From: a virus
Strand: one strand, 5' to 3'
Virus record (IMG/VR): IMGVR_UViG_3300031841_003928
Coordinates: 1-20,210 of that record
DNA: 20,210 nucleotides
The stretch's first letter is position 1. Each line of letters begins with the position of its first letter. Below the pieces are notes generated by a model, which was given only the letters and a program-made list of their open reading frames with translations, was not told the DNA's origin and did no database searches. The position numbers were made by a program, and so were the translations under genes. Shown here one piece after another: positions 12,897 through 19,989 of this stretch.

Positions 12897-15038
12897 ATGC
12901 TTAAACGAAACCAGCAAGACCTAGCGCCCCTCGGGCGCCGCAACCGCGTTGTTCCAGGGTTGTTGGAATTCGCGGAAGAGAACCCGGTTGAGGCGGGTTT
13001 GTTGGCGGCGAGCATGGCCCCTGTGCCGGTGGTTTCCGACGTGGCTGGTTTGCTTGGCGACATCACCGGGATGGTTAAGCGCCCAGAAGATAGAACGTGG
13101 GCAAACGCGGTACTTGCTGCGCTAGGGTTGCTCCCGTTCGTGCCGGCGGGGATCACGAAAATCACCAAGTCGGTGGACCTGCCCGATCTTCGAAAGATGG
13201 ACGTTGCCGAGGGGACGGCGGTTGCCCGCAAGGAGCCGCACCTCATTCCAAGTCACGACAAGGCGGATGGGAAATACGTTGGCGGACCGCGAATGGTAAA
13301 GAGCAAGCGCGGGCTAACCAATTTGCGTAACCGCTTCGACGCCTATGTGGCGGCGGACCCTCGCGGTGGCGACTGGTATGACCGCTACCGCAATTCCGTG
13401 ACCGACGTGACCGGCGGTGATCCCCGAGATGCAGAATGGATGAGTAAAATGGAGGCTCAGTGGTCTGCCGGAGTTTCTCCTGAGGGCGAGCTTGGTTTTG
13501 CCCTGAAGGAGAACAACGCGGCGCTGGCGGGATCTCCAACGAAGTCAGCGCGCCCGGCGCAGCATGAGGCGTTCAAGCGCGCGATCGATGCGAATGATCC
13601 GAATGAATTGCAACTCGGGAAAAAGACGGGCGAGTATGGCCGCCGTATTGACCCGAGCCAGCCACACCCGCCCACGGCGACGGGCGTAAACGATTTCCGC
13701 CACGCGCGGAATTTCGACTACACCGAGGTGGGTGGCGGCTCTCAGCGGGACGCACTGACGGATGCACAGCATCGGTTCTTGGACTATGAGACCGCGCTTG
13801 CGGTTAACCGCGCCAACCACGCGAATATCGGCGGTCGGTCGGACTGGACCGGCGAGCAGTTGCAGGCGGCACCTTGGGTAAGGCAAAAGGCCGAAGCCAT
13901 TTTGGAGCAGCGACCGGCGATCCTTGAGAAGTACCGCAAGCTGGGCTTGCCGGAACAGGACGCATACCGCTTGGCATATGAAGAGGCTTTTACCGAAGCC
14001 ACAAAGACCATTGGGGAACATTTCCCGAAGCACACCGCATACGCCACCCACGAAAGCATGGTTGGCCCAAATACCGGCCACATGCCGGGTTCCGTGAATG
14101 CAACGCAGGCCGAACGTGAGGCCTTCGCGGTAGACCCGCGCTCAACTTGGGCCAATGCCCCCGGTGGCCGTGACGCGATCTATTCTGGCCGTCGTTTGGA
14201 TGACACGGGCGTTGCTATGAGGGTGCGCCCCACGCAGCCCATGCAGGGACTGTATCAACCGCCCGGCGGGTTGCTTGAGGTCAACCCTGGCGAAGTCGCG
14301 CGTCCACTGGTGGCTTTTGACTCGGGCAAGGTCAAGTCTTTACCGCAAACCGACCGAGACATTCTGGAGGCTGGTGAGGCGGTTCGCGCATATGTGGACG
14401 CGCAGGACGCGGGCGCCGCGCACAAAGTGTGGGCCGGGGGCGCGTCCGGGCAGTCCAACAGCATGTTTGTTCCAAGGTCGGGGCCGGCTACGCAGGAACA
14501 GTTGATGGCGGTTCGTGATGCCGCTGCGCCGTATGGCCTAGGGGATGTAGTGGATACGGGCGAGGGGCTGACGGTTACTAGTTTTTATCCAGATCCACCT
14601 AAGATGTCTTCTAAGCAGGCCGGCTTACTAACAGACGCCCTGGATGGGGCGCTTCCCGGCGAAGCAGTAGTTCCGCGCAGGGTTAAGGTTGATTCGGTCT
14701 ATGAGGACTACGTTGATGCGTGGAAGGCTGGTGAGGGGTCTGGGAAGGCGACGGAGCAGCTACTCCGCAAAATAAACAAGAGCCCGGAACTCCGCGCGGC
14801 GTTTGACAACAACCCCCATCTAGCTGAGAACGCGCTTAACCGGTTGCAGCGAGACAAGGACTGGTCGTCAAAATGGGGCGGCACTAGGGAAGACATCCAA
14901 ACCGCCCGCTCGGTTATTGCTGGCGGGCCAGGATGGGTTGGCAGGTTGGAAAAATTGGTCAAGAAGGGCGTTTTGCCGGCGGCTTTGGTGGGGGCTGTTC
15001 TGTCGAACGCTCGCCTTTCTGGCGAAGAACAGTCTTAG
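12897..15038 (+). CDS. Large putative virion/internal protein, 713 aa
   Basis: Starts one base after the portal stop. Hydrophobic stretches lie near the N-terminus (VEAGLLAASMAPVPVVSDVA at 31-50; AVLAALGLLPFVPAGI at 71-86) and near the C-terminus (GVLPAALVGAVLSN). The motif GDITGMVKRPEDRTWANAVL is shared with large proteins that follow portals in some alphaproteobacterial phages. The middle is hydrophilic, with no enzyme motif that I can see. Short-tailed phages carry ejection proteins that form a channel across the envelope, and membrane-active ends with a soluble core would fit. It may instead be a toxin-like or polyvalent protein. The last 80 bases overlap a gene on the opposite strand. 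Confidence 0.6.
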   Translation: MLKRNQQDLAPLGRRNRVVPGLLEFAEENPVEAGLLAASMAPVPVVSDVAGLLGDITGMVKRPEDRTWANAVLAALGLLPFVPAGITKITKSVDLPDLRKMDVAEGTAVARKEPHLIPSHDKADGKYVGGPRMVKSKRGLTNLRNRFDAYVAADPRGGDWYDRYRNSVTDVTGGDPRDAEWMSKMEAQWSAGVSPEGELGFALKENNAALAGSPTKSARPAQHEAFKRAIDANDPNELQLGKKTGEYGRRIDPSQPHPPTATGVNDFRHARNFDYTEVGGGSQRDALTDAQHRFLDYETALAVNRANHANIGGRSDWTGEQLQAAPWVRQKAEAILEQRPAILEKYRKLGLPEQDAYRLAYEEAFTEATKTIGEHFPKHTAYATHESMVGPNTGHMPGSVNATQAEREAFAVDPRSTWANAPGGRDAIYSGRRLDDTGVAMRVRPTQPMQGLYQPPGGLLEVNPGEVARPLVAFDSGKVKSLPQTDRDILEAGEAVRAYVDAQDAGAAHKVWAGGASGQSNSMFVPRSGPATQEQLMAVRDAAAPYGLGDVVDTGEGLTVTSFYPDPPKMSSKQAGLLTDALDGALPGEAVVPRRVKVDSVYEDYVDAWKAGEGSGKATEQLLRKINKSPELRAAFDNNPHLAENALNRLQRDKDWSSKWGGTREDIQTARSVIAGGPGWVGRLEKLVKKGVLPAALVGAVLSNARLSGEEQS

Positions 15039-15135
15039 GCCCGGCATCTACTCGACCATAAATTTCTGCCTCTTCTTCGGGGGTGTAGGGCGGCTCGTGA
15101 TAGATGTTGCCCTTGGGTGTGCGACGAACGACCAT
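14959..15135 (-). CDS. Minus-strand small protein, 58 aa (cassette gene 2)
   Basis: An ATG at 15135 with GGAGG 8 bases upstream, one base after the stop of the other minus-strand gene, so the two form an operon. The product VVRRTPKGNIYHEPPYTPEE then EEAEIYGRVDAGPKTVLRQK ends in a disordered proline/lysine tail, PPPKPPAKRPS. Its 3' 80 bases overlap the end of the 713-aa gene convergently. I recognise no family. The strong ribosome-binding site and coupling support it as real. Confidence 0.6.
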   Translation of the reverse strand: MVVRRTPKGNIYHEPPYTPEEEAEIYGRVDAGPKTVLRQKGERSTEQPPPKPPAKRPS

Positions 15136-15136
15136 T

Positions 15137-15415
15137 TTAGGCCTCCATTCGATCAATATCGCGCTCACAATACATGACCGCGCGCTTGATGGCTTCTCGC
15201 TTGGATCGGGAGGAGTAGCGGTTGAACCCGTTTCCATAGGTCCACCACCTGCGGTTGCCGTTCATGTGCGAGATGACGCCCCAGAACACCTTGCCTGCGC
15301 CGGGGATGACTTGCGGGCGGTAGATGCTGATTTCGGTGTGACCGGGGTAGCGCGCTTCGACAGTGGTAACGCGTCCGTGCTGAGATCTTGTGGGCAGTTT
15401 AGGCATGGCGTTCAT
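15137..15415 (-). CDS. Minus-strand small basic protein, 92 aa (cassette gene 1)
   Basis: ATG at 15415 with GAGGAGG about 9 bases upstream. A beta-rich N-terminal half (GRVTTVEARYPGHTEISIYR, KVFWGVISHMNGNRRWWTYG) is followed by a basic helix, NRYSSRSKREAIKRAVMYCE. The net positive charge could mean nucleic-acid binding. I recognise no family. It is the promoter-proximal gene of an oppositely oriented pair within the head operon, the usual form of a moron. A promoter should lie in 15416-15521, but I could not identify a convincing one. Confidence 0.7.
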   Translation of the reverse strand: MNAMPKLPTRSQHGRVTTVEARYPGHTEISIYRPQVIPGAGKVFWGVISHMNGNRRWWTYGNGFNRYSSRSKREAIKRAVMYCERDIDRMEA

Positions 15416-15521
15416 TGGAGCCTCCTCTTTAGTGCTTTAGGCGGGATGCCTGGGCGCACAAGCTGAAGATCAAATGCCCATGCACTGAATATGGCGATTT
15501 TTGCGGAGATATCAACGAAAA

Positions 15522-16523
15522 ATGCGTATCTTTGCCCCGCTTTTGCATCGCACGGTCGGAGACTTCATCGAGCAAGCGATTTACGCGGCGACGGTAAGGG
15601 AACAGTTCGAGAAGGCCAGCTTAGACGCCTATTACGTTGATGACCGTGCCTATAAGGCCGAGATCCTCGCGATGCTGCCGCAATTCGATCGGCTTTGGGC
15701 GGGGATGCCTATTCCGCTCGATTGGTTCGATAGCGCGGCCCACGGGACAATCCCGAAGTTCCCGGCATGGGAAGCGGCGCACGTTGATCAGAGCGAAATC
15801 ATCCTGCCGCCGATGGCGTGCAAGCGGGAATATCTCCCGGCGTTCGACAGGCTGGCGCAATTCACGCTCCCTGATGGATGGCCGGTGCCGGATTTCCCGA
15901 CCTGGCACGCGGTGATTCACTACCGAGAGGCGGGATACGAGCATCGGGTTGATAGGCCGAACCGGGACATCGACCCGGCCCAGGCGAATGAAGTCATCGA
16001 CCATATCATTTCCAGGGGCGGGCACGTTGTCCGCATCGGTCATGAAGACATGACGCGGTTGCCGGCGCGCAAGGGATACGCGGACTGGTCGAGGATGTCT
16101 TTCAAGCATCAGGCGGGCGCGGTGTCGAGCGCTAGGCTGTTTGTGGAGATTTCCCCGAGCGGGCCGGCGGCACTGTGTCTGGGCTTCAATGTCCCATGGC
16201 TTCGGTGCAATTCGGTCGAGGTCAATGGCCCGACGCGGGGGCACGACATGATGCTGATGCAACACGTTATGGCCGATGGGGCTGAAGTGCCGACAAGCGT
16301 TCTGATCGATCGGGGCGAATTCACCGAGCGCGGGGTTGAGGGCGCGGGGATGGAGTTTCGAAAAAACGCCACCGATGAGATTGCCCGCGCGATCGATGTG
16401 ATGCTGGACCGGGGGCGCGATGAATTGTCGGAGACGGCCCCGACGAACAGGATCGAGATGCCGCCCCGCATTGTTAGAAAGCACTCGATTGTGCGGTGGG
16501 GAGAAATGAGGGCGGCGGCTTGA
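15522..16523 (+). CDS. TIGR04372-like glycosyltransferase
   Basis: 333 residues from the ATG at 15522; a TTG at 15501 is the alternative. It opens APLLHRTVGDFIEQAIYA, as in GT-B-type enzymes. Conserved-looking blocks are HYREAGYEHR (133-142), PNRDI (146-150), GGHVVRIGHEDMTRLP (166-181), SFKHQAGAVSSARLFVEISP (193-212) and SGPAALCLGFNVPWLRCN (213-230). The order N-DI ... GG-V-RIG--M--LP ... K ... S-ARLF ... SPSG-----F--P--- N matches what I know of the TIGR04372 putative glycosyltransferases of LPS/O-antigen clusters. It is coupled by TTGA to a second glycan-type gene. The role would be transfer of a sugar to a surface or virion acceptor. The family match is by eye. Confidence 0.6.
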   Translation: MRIFAPLLHRTVGDFIEQAIYAATVREQFEKASLDAYYVDDRAYKAEILAMLPQFDRLWAGMPIPLDWFDSAAHGTIPKFPAWEAAHVDQSEIILPPMACKREYLPAFDRLAQFTLPDGWPVPDFPTWHAVIHYREAGYEHRVDRPNRDIDPAQANEVIDHIISRGGHVVRIGHEDMTRLPARKGYADWSRMSFKHQAGAVSSARLFVEISPSGPAALCLGFNVPWLRCNSVEVNGPTRGHDMMLMQHVMADGAEVPTSVLIDRGEFTERGVEGAGMEFRKNATDEIARAIDVMLDRGRDELSETAPTNRIEMPPRIVRKHSIVRWGEMRAAA

Positions 16524-17647
16524 TCTACTTCATGATTGAAAACCGTGACCGGGAGTTATGGTCCCGGCTTCTCGTCGCGGGGGCATTGCACGATCGGGGA
16601 ATATCAAGCGTCATCGGAAGCCAGCGGGTGTTGGCGCCGAACCTTGAATCGCTCCCGGTGGGATGTGTCGTATTCAAGGGCGAAAACAAGGCCATGCGCG
16701 GATGGATGGAGACGGCAAAGCGGGCCGGTCACAACATCGCGGTGATGGATGAAGAGGGGTTGGCGGTTCGTTGCCCGGTGCATTTCCGGTCGGACATCCT
16801 GCCGGGTCTTCCGGTCGATGTAACCTACGTTGCAAACGAGTGGCAGGCCGAACACGCGATCAACGGCAAATGGACGGGCAACCCGAGGCTGGATCTGCTG
16901 AAAAGGCCCGAGATTTACGGCGATCCCGATCGATCAGGGTATCTGCTGGTCAACACCAACACCAGCGGGGCCAACCCCCGAGGCGGCGACATCAAGGCTT
17001 ATCATGCGATGTGCATGTCAGCGGGGGTGTTCGATAGCCGAGAGCAGTTCATCGCTCATATCGAGCACGATTGGACGTGCATCAAGAAGGTGCGGGAGTT
17101 TATCGAGGCATACGACGGCGAGGTGGTGATCAGGCCGCATCCCGGCGAGAACCCGGACCCGTGGCTAAATCTATATCGAGGCAACCCGAGAGTTCACGTC
17201 GCCGTTACTGGGAATCACATTCAATGGATGCGGGGCGCGCGCTGTGTCTTGCACACGGGCTGCACGACGGCACTTGAGGCGGCGCATATGGGCGTGCCTT
17301 CGGTATCTCTGTTGGCGGGTGATCACGATGACACTGTTTTCGCGACGAACTATCCACCTTTCCCAGCTACCGCCGACATCGGCGAGGCGCTTGATTTGGT
17401 CGAAGCCGCCGAGGTGCCGGGCGTGGATGGCGACGGCGAGGCCCACAAGCGGATTGCGGCGGATCTTGTCCCGCGTGCTGGCGAGAGCCGAGCGGTGGAG
17501 TTGGCATATACGGCGGTCTCGGGCGTGGACCCGTATTTCCTGAGCAAGGCCAAGATGGGGGTGAGTGACCTTCGTGATTTCGCGGGCAAGTGGGGATTGG
17601 ATCTGCCGATCCGCCAAATCGGTGACAGCGTATTTCAAGCGGGGTGA
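16520..17647 (+). CDS. Surface-carbohydrate biosynthesis (GT-B/glycerophosphotransferase-like) protein
   Basis: 375 residues from the TTG at 16520, which overlaps the previous stop (TTGA). This start keeps the first strand IYFMIENRDRELWSRLLVA intact; GTG 16496 and ATG 16532 are alternatives. Blocks typical of TIGR04396/CDP-glycerol-transferase-like proteins are seen: IGSQRVLAP (32-40), VMDEEGLAV (75-83), GNPRLDLL (120-127), VVIRPHPGENP (202-212) and HTGCTTALEAAHMGVPSVSL (245-264). The last is the donor-binding loop and EA---G-P signature of GT-B enzymes. The acceptor could be a host envelope glycan, a capsid or DNA. Its presence between a structural gene and the scaffold is unusual. The C-terminal 40 residues, KAKMGVSDLRDFAGKWGLDL and beyond, look like an appended helical segment. 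Confidence 0.65.
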   Translation: MIYFMIENRDRELWSRLLVAGALHDRGISSVIGSQRVLAPNLESLPVGCVVFKGENKAMRGWMETAKRAGHNIAVMDEEGLAVRCPVHFRSDILPGLPVDVTYVANEWQAEHAINGKWTGNPRLDLLKRPEIYGDPDRSGYLLVNTNTSGANPRGGDIKAYHAMCMSAGVFDSREQFIAHIEHDWTCIKKVREFIEAYDGEVVIRPHPGENPDPWLNLYRGNPRVHVAVTGNHIQWMRGARCVLHTGCTTALEAAHMGVPSVSLLAGDHDDTVFATNYPPFPATADIGEALDLVEAAEVPGVDGDGEAHKRIAADLVPRAGESRAVELAYTAVSGVDPYFLSKAKMGVSDLRDFAGKWGLDLPIRQIGDSVFQAG

Positions 17648-17670
17648 GCCCCAAAGTTAAGGAGACGACA

Positions 17671-18573
17671 ATGCCTCGTCCTGACACCATGACAATCCCC
17701 GGCGCGGGGACGATGACCCGGCGCGGGCCTTCGATGATGCCTGGGGCCTCCATTTGGCCCGAGTGGCAAAAGGGGCTCCTGTCCGACAAGCAAATGAACG
17801 AGGTCATGCCGCATTTCGCGGGCGGCATTTATGGCGAGGGCGGATACCAGGTGCGAACGCCAGCCAACCCGCAGTCTTTCGGGCTTCTCGGCGCGGGCGA
17901 CCCGCGCGTCTGGGGCGGGACGGCGGCGGAAAACATCATGGCCCAGCCACAACCGCCGCAATCAATGCAGCCGGTCCAGTCACAAGGCCTGCTGGCCCAG
18001 CCCACGGGGCAAGGCGGCAACGGGCTTCTGTCGAATAACCCGAACGGTCAACTGCCGCAGGAACAGCTATCTTTGATGGCCAATCAACCGCAGGAACAGC
18101 TATCTTTGAGGGCCGGAACACCGATGGCTCCGGAGCCGCTGTCTTTGATGCCCAACCAACCGCAGGGCGTGGACCCGATGGCGGGCAATCAAATCCGCCC
18201 GGTCACACCGTCCGGCATTTGGGATGTGCAACCCGACCCGAGCGTGACAAGCGATGCCGCGACGGCACCGGGCTTCACCAATCGGCAGGTATTCGAGATG
18301 ATGAACGGCCACTTGCTCGGCGGTGACCCGATGGAAACGGCGGGGCAGAGGGGCGTGAATATGCAATACGCTCAACACCTCATGAACGGCGGTAATGGCG
18401 GCGCGAATGGCGGCGTGTTTGGCTCGGAAGGCAACGGCGGGTTCTCTCCTGTCGGCGGCTTTACCGAGGAAGATTGGGACACCCAATACGACCCGAGCAA
18501 TCAATCCAATATGGCCGATTGGTACACGTCCTATATTCGCAACAATAGCGGTCCAGACGGGAGTTCGCGATGA
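17671..18573 (+). CDS. Glycine/glutamine/proline-rich hypothetical virion protein
   Basis: The ATG at 17671 with AAGGAG 6 bases upstream decides the start, giving 300 residues; a longer frame to 17644 lacks a site. The N-terminal part PRPDTMTIPGAGTMTRRGPS then WPEWQKGLLSDKQMNEVMPH is followed by a low-complexity stretch rich in Q, P, N and G with tandem PQEQLSL units. A glycine/asparagine-rich linker (MNGGNGGANGGVFGSEG) leads to an acidic, aromatic C-terminus (EEDWDTQYDP ... MADWYTSYIRNN). It is probably disordered and virion-associated. It overlaps the next gene (ATGA). I recognise no family. Confidence 0.65.
   Translation: MPRPDTMTIPGAGTMTRRGPSMMPGASIWPEWQKGLLSDKQMNEVMPHFAGGIYGEGGYQVRTPANPQSFGLLGAGDPRVWGGTAAENIMAQPQPPQSMQPVQSQGLLAQPTGQGGNGLLSNNPNGQLPQEQLSLMANQPQEQLSLRAGTPMAPEPLSLMPNQPQGVDPMAGNQIRPVTPSGIWDVQPDPSVTSDAATAPGFTNRQVFEMMNGHLLGGDPMETAGQRGVNMQYAQHLMNGGNGGANGGVFGSEGNGGFSPVGGFTEEDWDTQYDPSNQSNMADWYTSYIRNNSGPDGSSR
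18055..18148 (+). repeat. 33-bp tandem repeats in the Q/P-rich gene
   Basis: The 22-base block CCGCAGGAACAGCTATCTTTGA, starting at 18055, recurs identically at 18088 (period 33). A degenerate third copy starts near 18130 and ends with GTCTTTGA. They encode PQEQLSLMANQ-type units (PQEQLSL twice, then PEPLSL). Recent duplication by slippage or unequal recombination is likely; copy number may vary between relatives. Confidence 0.85.
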
Positions 18574-18845
18574 GCGATGAAGACGCCAAGCGGCGGCTAG
18601 AGGAACAACAGCGCGCGGGCGAAGAAGCCCAGCGCATCCTCGGGAGCGATTTGTTCAACAAGGTTTTTGACGATCTCCGCGAGCTTTACATCCGCGATGC
18701 GGTCAGCGCTCAGGAAGCGACCGCGAGGCTGGATCGCCTGAAAGCGGTCGAGGTTCTTGAACACGTGCGGGGCGCGCTTGGCGCGGCTTTGATGGCGGGT
18801 AAGGCTTCTCAAGCCATGCTCGGGCACAAGCACGAGGTCGTATAG
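18570..18845 (+). CDS. Small helical protein, 91 aa
   Basis: Starts at an ATGA overlap. Almost all-helical: DEDAKRRLEEQQRAGEEAQR, then SDLFNKVFDDLRELYIRDAV and ATARLDRLKAVEVLEHVRGA. Small helical proteins with a LF...F..L.......A ... LR.L...L pattern commonly lie between portal and scaffold in podoviruses, but no function is established to my knowledge. It is the last gene before the intrinsic terminator at 18876. Confidence 0.65.
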   Translation: MSDEDAKRRLEEQQRAGEEAQRILGSDLFNKVFDDLRELYIRDAVSAQEATARLDRLKAVEVLEHVRGALGAALMAGKASQAMLGHKHEVV

Positions 18846-18875
18846 AGAATTCCCTGCATTGACAGGGGTTAGTTG

Positions 18876-18897
18876 GCGTCCTTCGGGGCGCTTTTTT
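18876..18897 (+). terminator. Intrinsic terminator inside the head operon
   Basis: GCGTCC (18876-18881) pairs with GGGCGC (18886-18891), one G-T pair, around a C(TTCG)G tetraloop, then six T (18892-18897). This is a textbook Rho-independent terminator, placed between the 91-aa gene and the scaffold ribosome-binding site at 18926-18932. It would cut scaffold and capsid expression unless it is read through or a promoter lies downstream. Confidence 0.85.
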
Positions 18898-18938
18898 CAT
18901 TTGCGGTAGCGCCCGAGGGCGTCGCAAGGAGGTTGAAA

Positions 18939-19958
18939 ATGGCAGTTGTCGGTAGCGCCTCACCAGGCGTCGATGACCTTAATCTCGACGGTTTCGAGGC
19001 GTTCGCGTCTCAGGAATTGGACGCCGAAGACGGCATTAATCGAGAGCAAGACACCGAGACGGTTGATGGTCCTTACGAGGGTAGCCCAGAGGCCGACGAG
19101 GGGGCAGAAGAGCAGCCAGAAGGCGATGACGCCGAAGGTTCTGAAGCCGAGGACGAGGAATCGTCCGAATCCGAAGACGATGCGACTGAAGCCGAGGGCG
19201 AAGAGAGTCCAGAACAGGCCGAGGGCGATGACCTTGAAGACTTTGTCGAATGGGAACATCCCCAGCACGGCCCGATCCGGGTAGCTCTTGACGAACTCCG
19301 TGACGGTTACATGCGGACCGAGGATTACACGCGGAAAACCACGTCGTTGAGTGACGAGGCCCGCGAACTCCAGAACCGCGCGCAAGATTGGGAGCGCACG
19401 AAGGAACGGGAGTTGCTGTTTCTACAGGCCAACACGCCTCAGAAGCCGCAATGGGATTCGGATGATCCAATCGGATCGGCTGAAGCTCAGCACCAGTATG
19501 AAGCTGTGATGCAACAGCGCGCCGCTTTCTTGCAACAGCATGAACAGCGACACGCCCACGCTCAACAGCAGTACGCGGCTGAGCAGGCGACATTGCTTCC
19601 CCGGCGCATCCCTGAATGGGCGACGCCGGAAGTGGCAAGCCGCGAAAAGGCCGGCGTTCGGGACATGCTTCTGTCGTCGGGGTACGCCCAGGATGAAATC
19701 AACGGTTTGGCAGATAGCCGGGCCGTCGTCATCGCCCGAAAGGCGTATCTCTATGACCAGGTAATGGCCGAACGGAAATCCAAAACATCGATCGCGAAGA
19801 AGAAGGTGGCCGCAAAGCCGCCGGTTCCCGTGCGGTCGGCTGGTCCCGCTCCGAAGCCGAAAGGCGATCCCAAGAAAGCGCGCCTTGTGAAAGCACACCG
19901 CCAGAAGGGCAGTGCTGAATCAATGGCGGCCATTCTCATGGCTGACATGATGAAGTAA
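18939..19958 (+). CDS. Scaffolding protein (putative)
   Basis: 339 residues from the ATG with AAGGAGG 6 bases upstream; a longer frame to 18873 overlies the terminator. The N-terminal ~100 residues are extremely acidic (EDEESSESEDDATEAEGEES and similar). A conserved-looking block, LRDGYMRTEDYTRKTTSLSD at about 120-139, is typical of podovirus scaffold/head-assembly proteins. Long glutamine-rich helices follow (YEAVMQQRAAFLQQHEQRHA), and a strongly basic C-terminus (SKTSIAKKKVAAKP, GDPKKARLVKAHRQKG) probably binds the capsid shell. It lies directly before the major capsid gene, as scaffolds do. It would drive procapsid assembly and leave before or during DNA filling. Confidence 0.8.
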   Translation: MAVVGSASPGVDDLNLDGFEAFASQELDAEDGINREQDTETVDGPYEGSPEADEGAEEQPEGDDAEGSEAEDEESSESEDDATEAEGEESPEQAEGDDLEDFVEWEHPQHGPIRVALDELRDGYMRTEDYTRKTTSLSDEARELQNRAQDWERTKERELLFLQANTPQKPQWDSDDPIGSAEAQHQYEAVMQQRAAFLQQHEQRHAHAQQQYAAEQATLLPRRIPEWATPEVASREKAGVRDMLLSSGYAQDEINGLADSRAVVIARKAYLYDQVMAERKSKTSIAKKKVAAKPPVPVRSAGPAPKPKGDPKKARLVKAHRQKGSAESMAAILMADMMK

Positions 19959-19989
19959 CCCTTCGGCGGAGGACATAAGGAGCCTTGAA

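Noticed and set aside
14995-15032. Nested inverted repeat CTGTTCT/AGAACAG with inner TCGCC/GGCGA as a bidirectional terminator
   Set aside because: It lies within overlapping coding ends, has a 9-base bulge on one side, and lacks a T-run on either strand. It might slow polymerase, but I cannot support a terminator call.
15316-15328. GGCGGTAG, similar to the RfaH ops element
   Set aside because: The bases following do not match the ops consensus (GGCGGTAGNNTG), and it lies within a minus-strand coding region; chance match.
15104-15466. 120-codon + strand frame
   Set aside because: Antisense to the two minus-strand genes that have strong ribosome-binding sites; no start signal of its own.
15491-15649. 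ATG at 15491 (start AIFAEISTKN) as an alternative gene
   Set aside because: The frame is out of phase with the glycosyltransferase and ends after about 50 arginine-rich codons.
18859-18887. TTGACA at 18859 as a -35 box for scaffold/capsid expression
   Set aside because: The bases 16-18 further on lie in the terminator loop (TTCGGG) and bear no resemblance to a -10 box. Transcripts would also run into the terminator.
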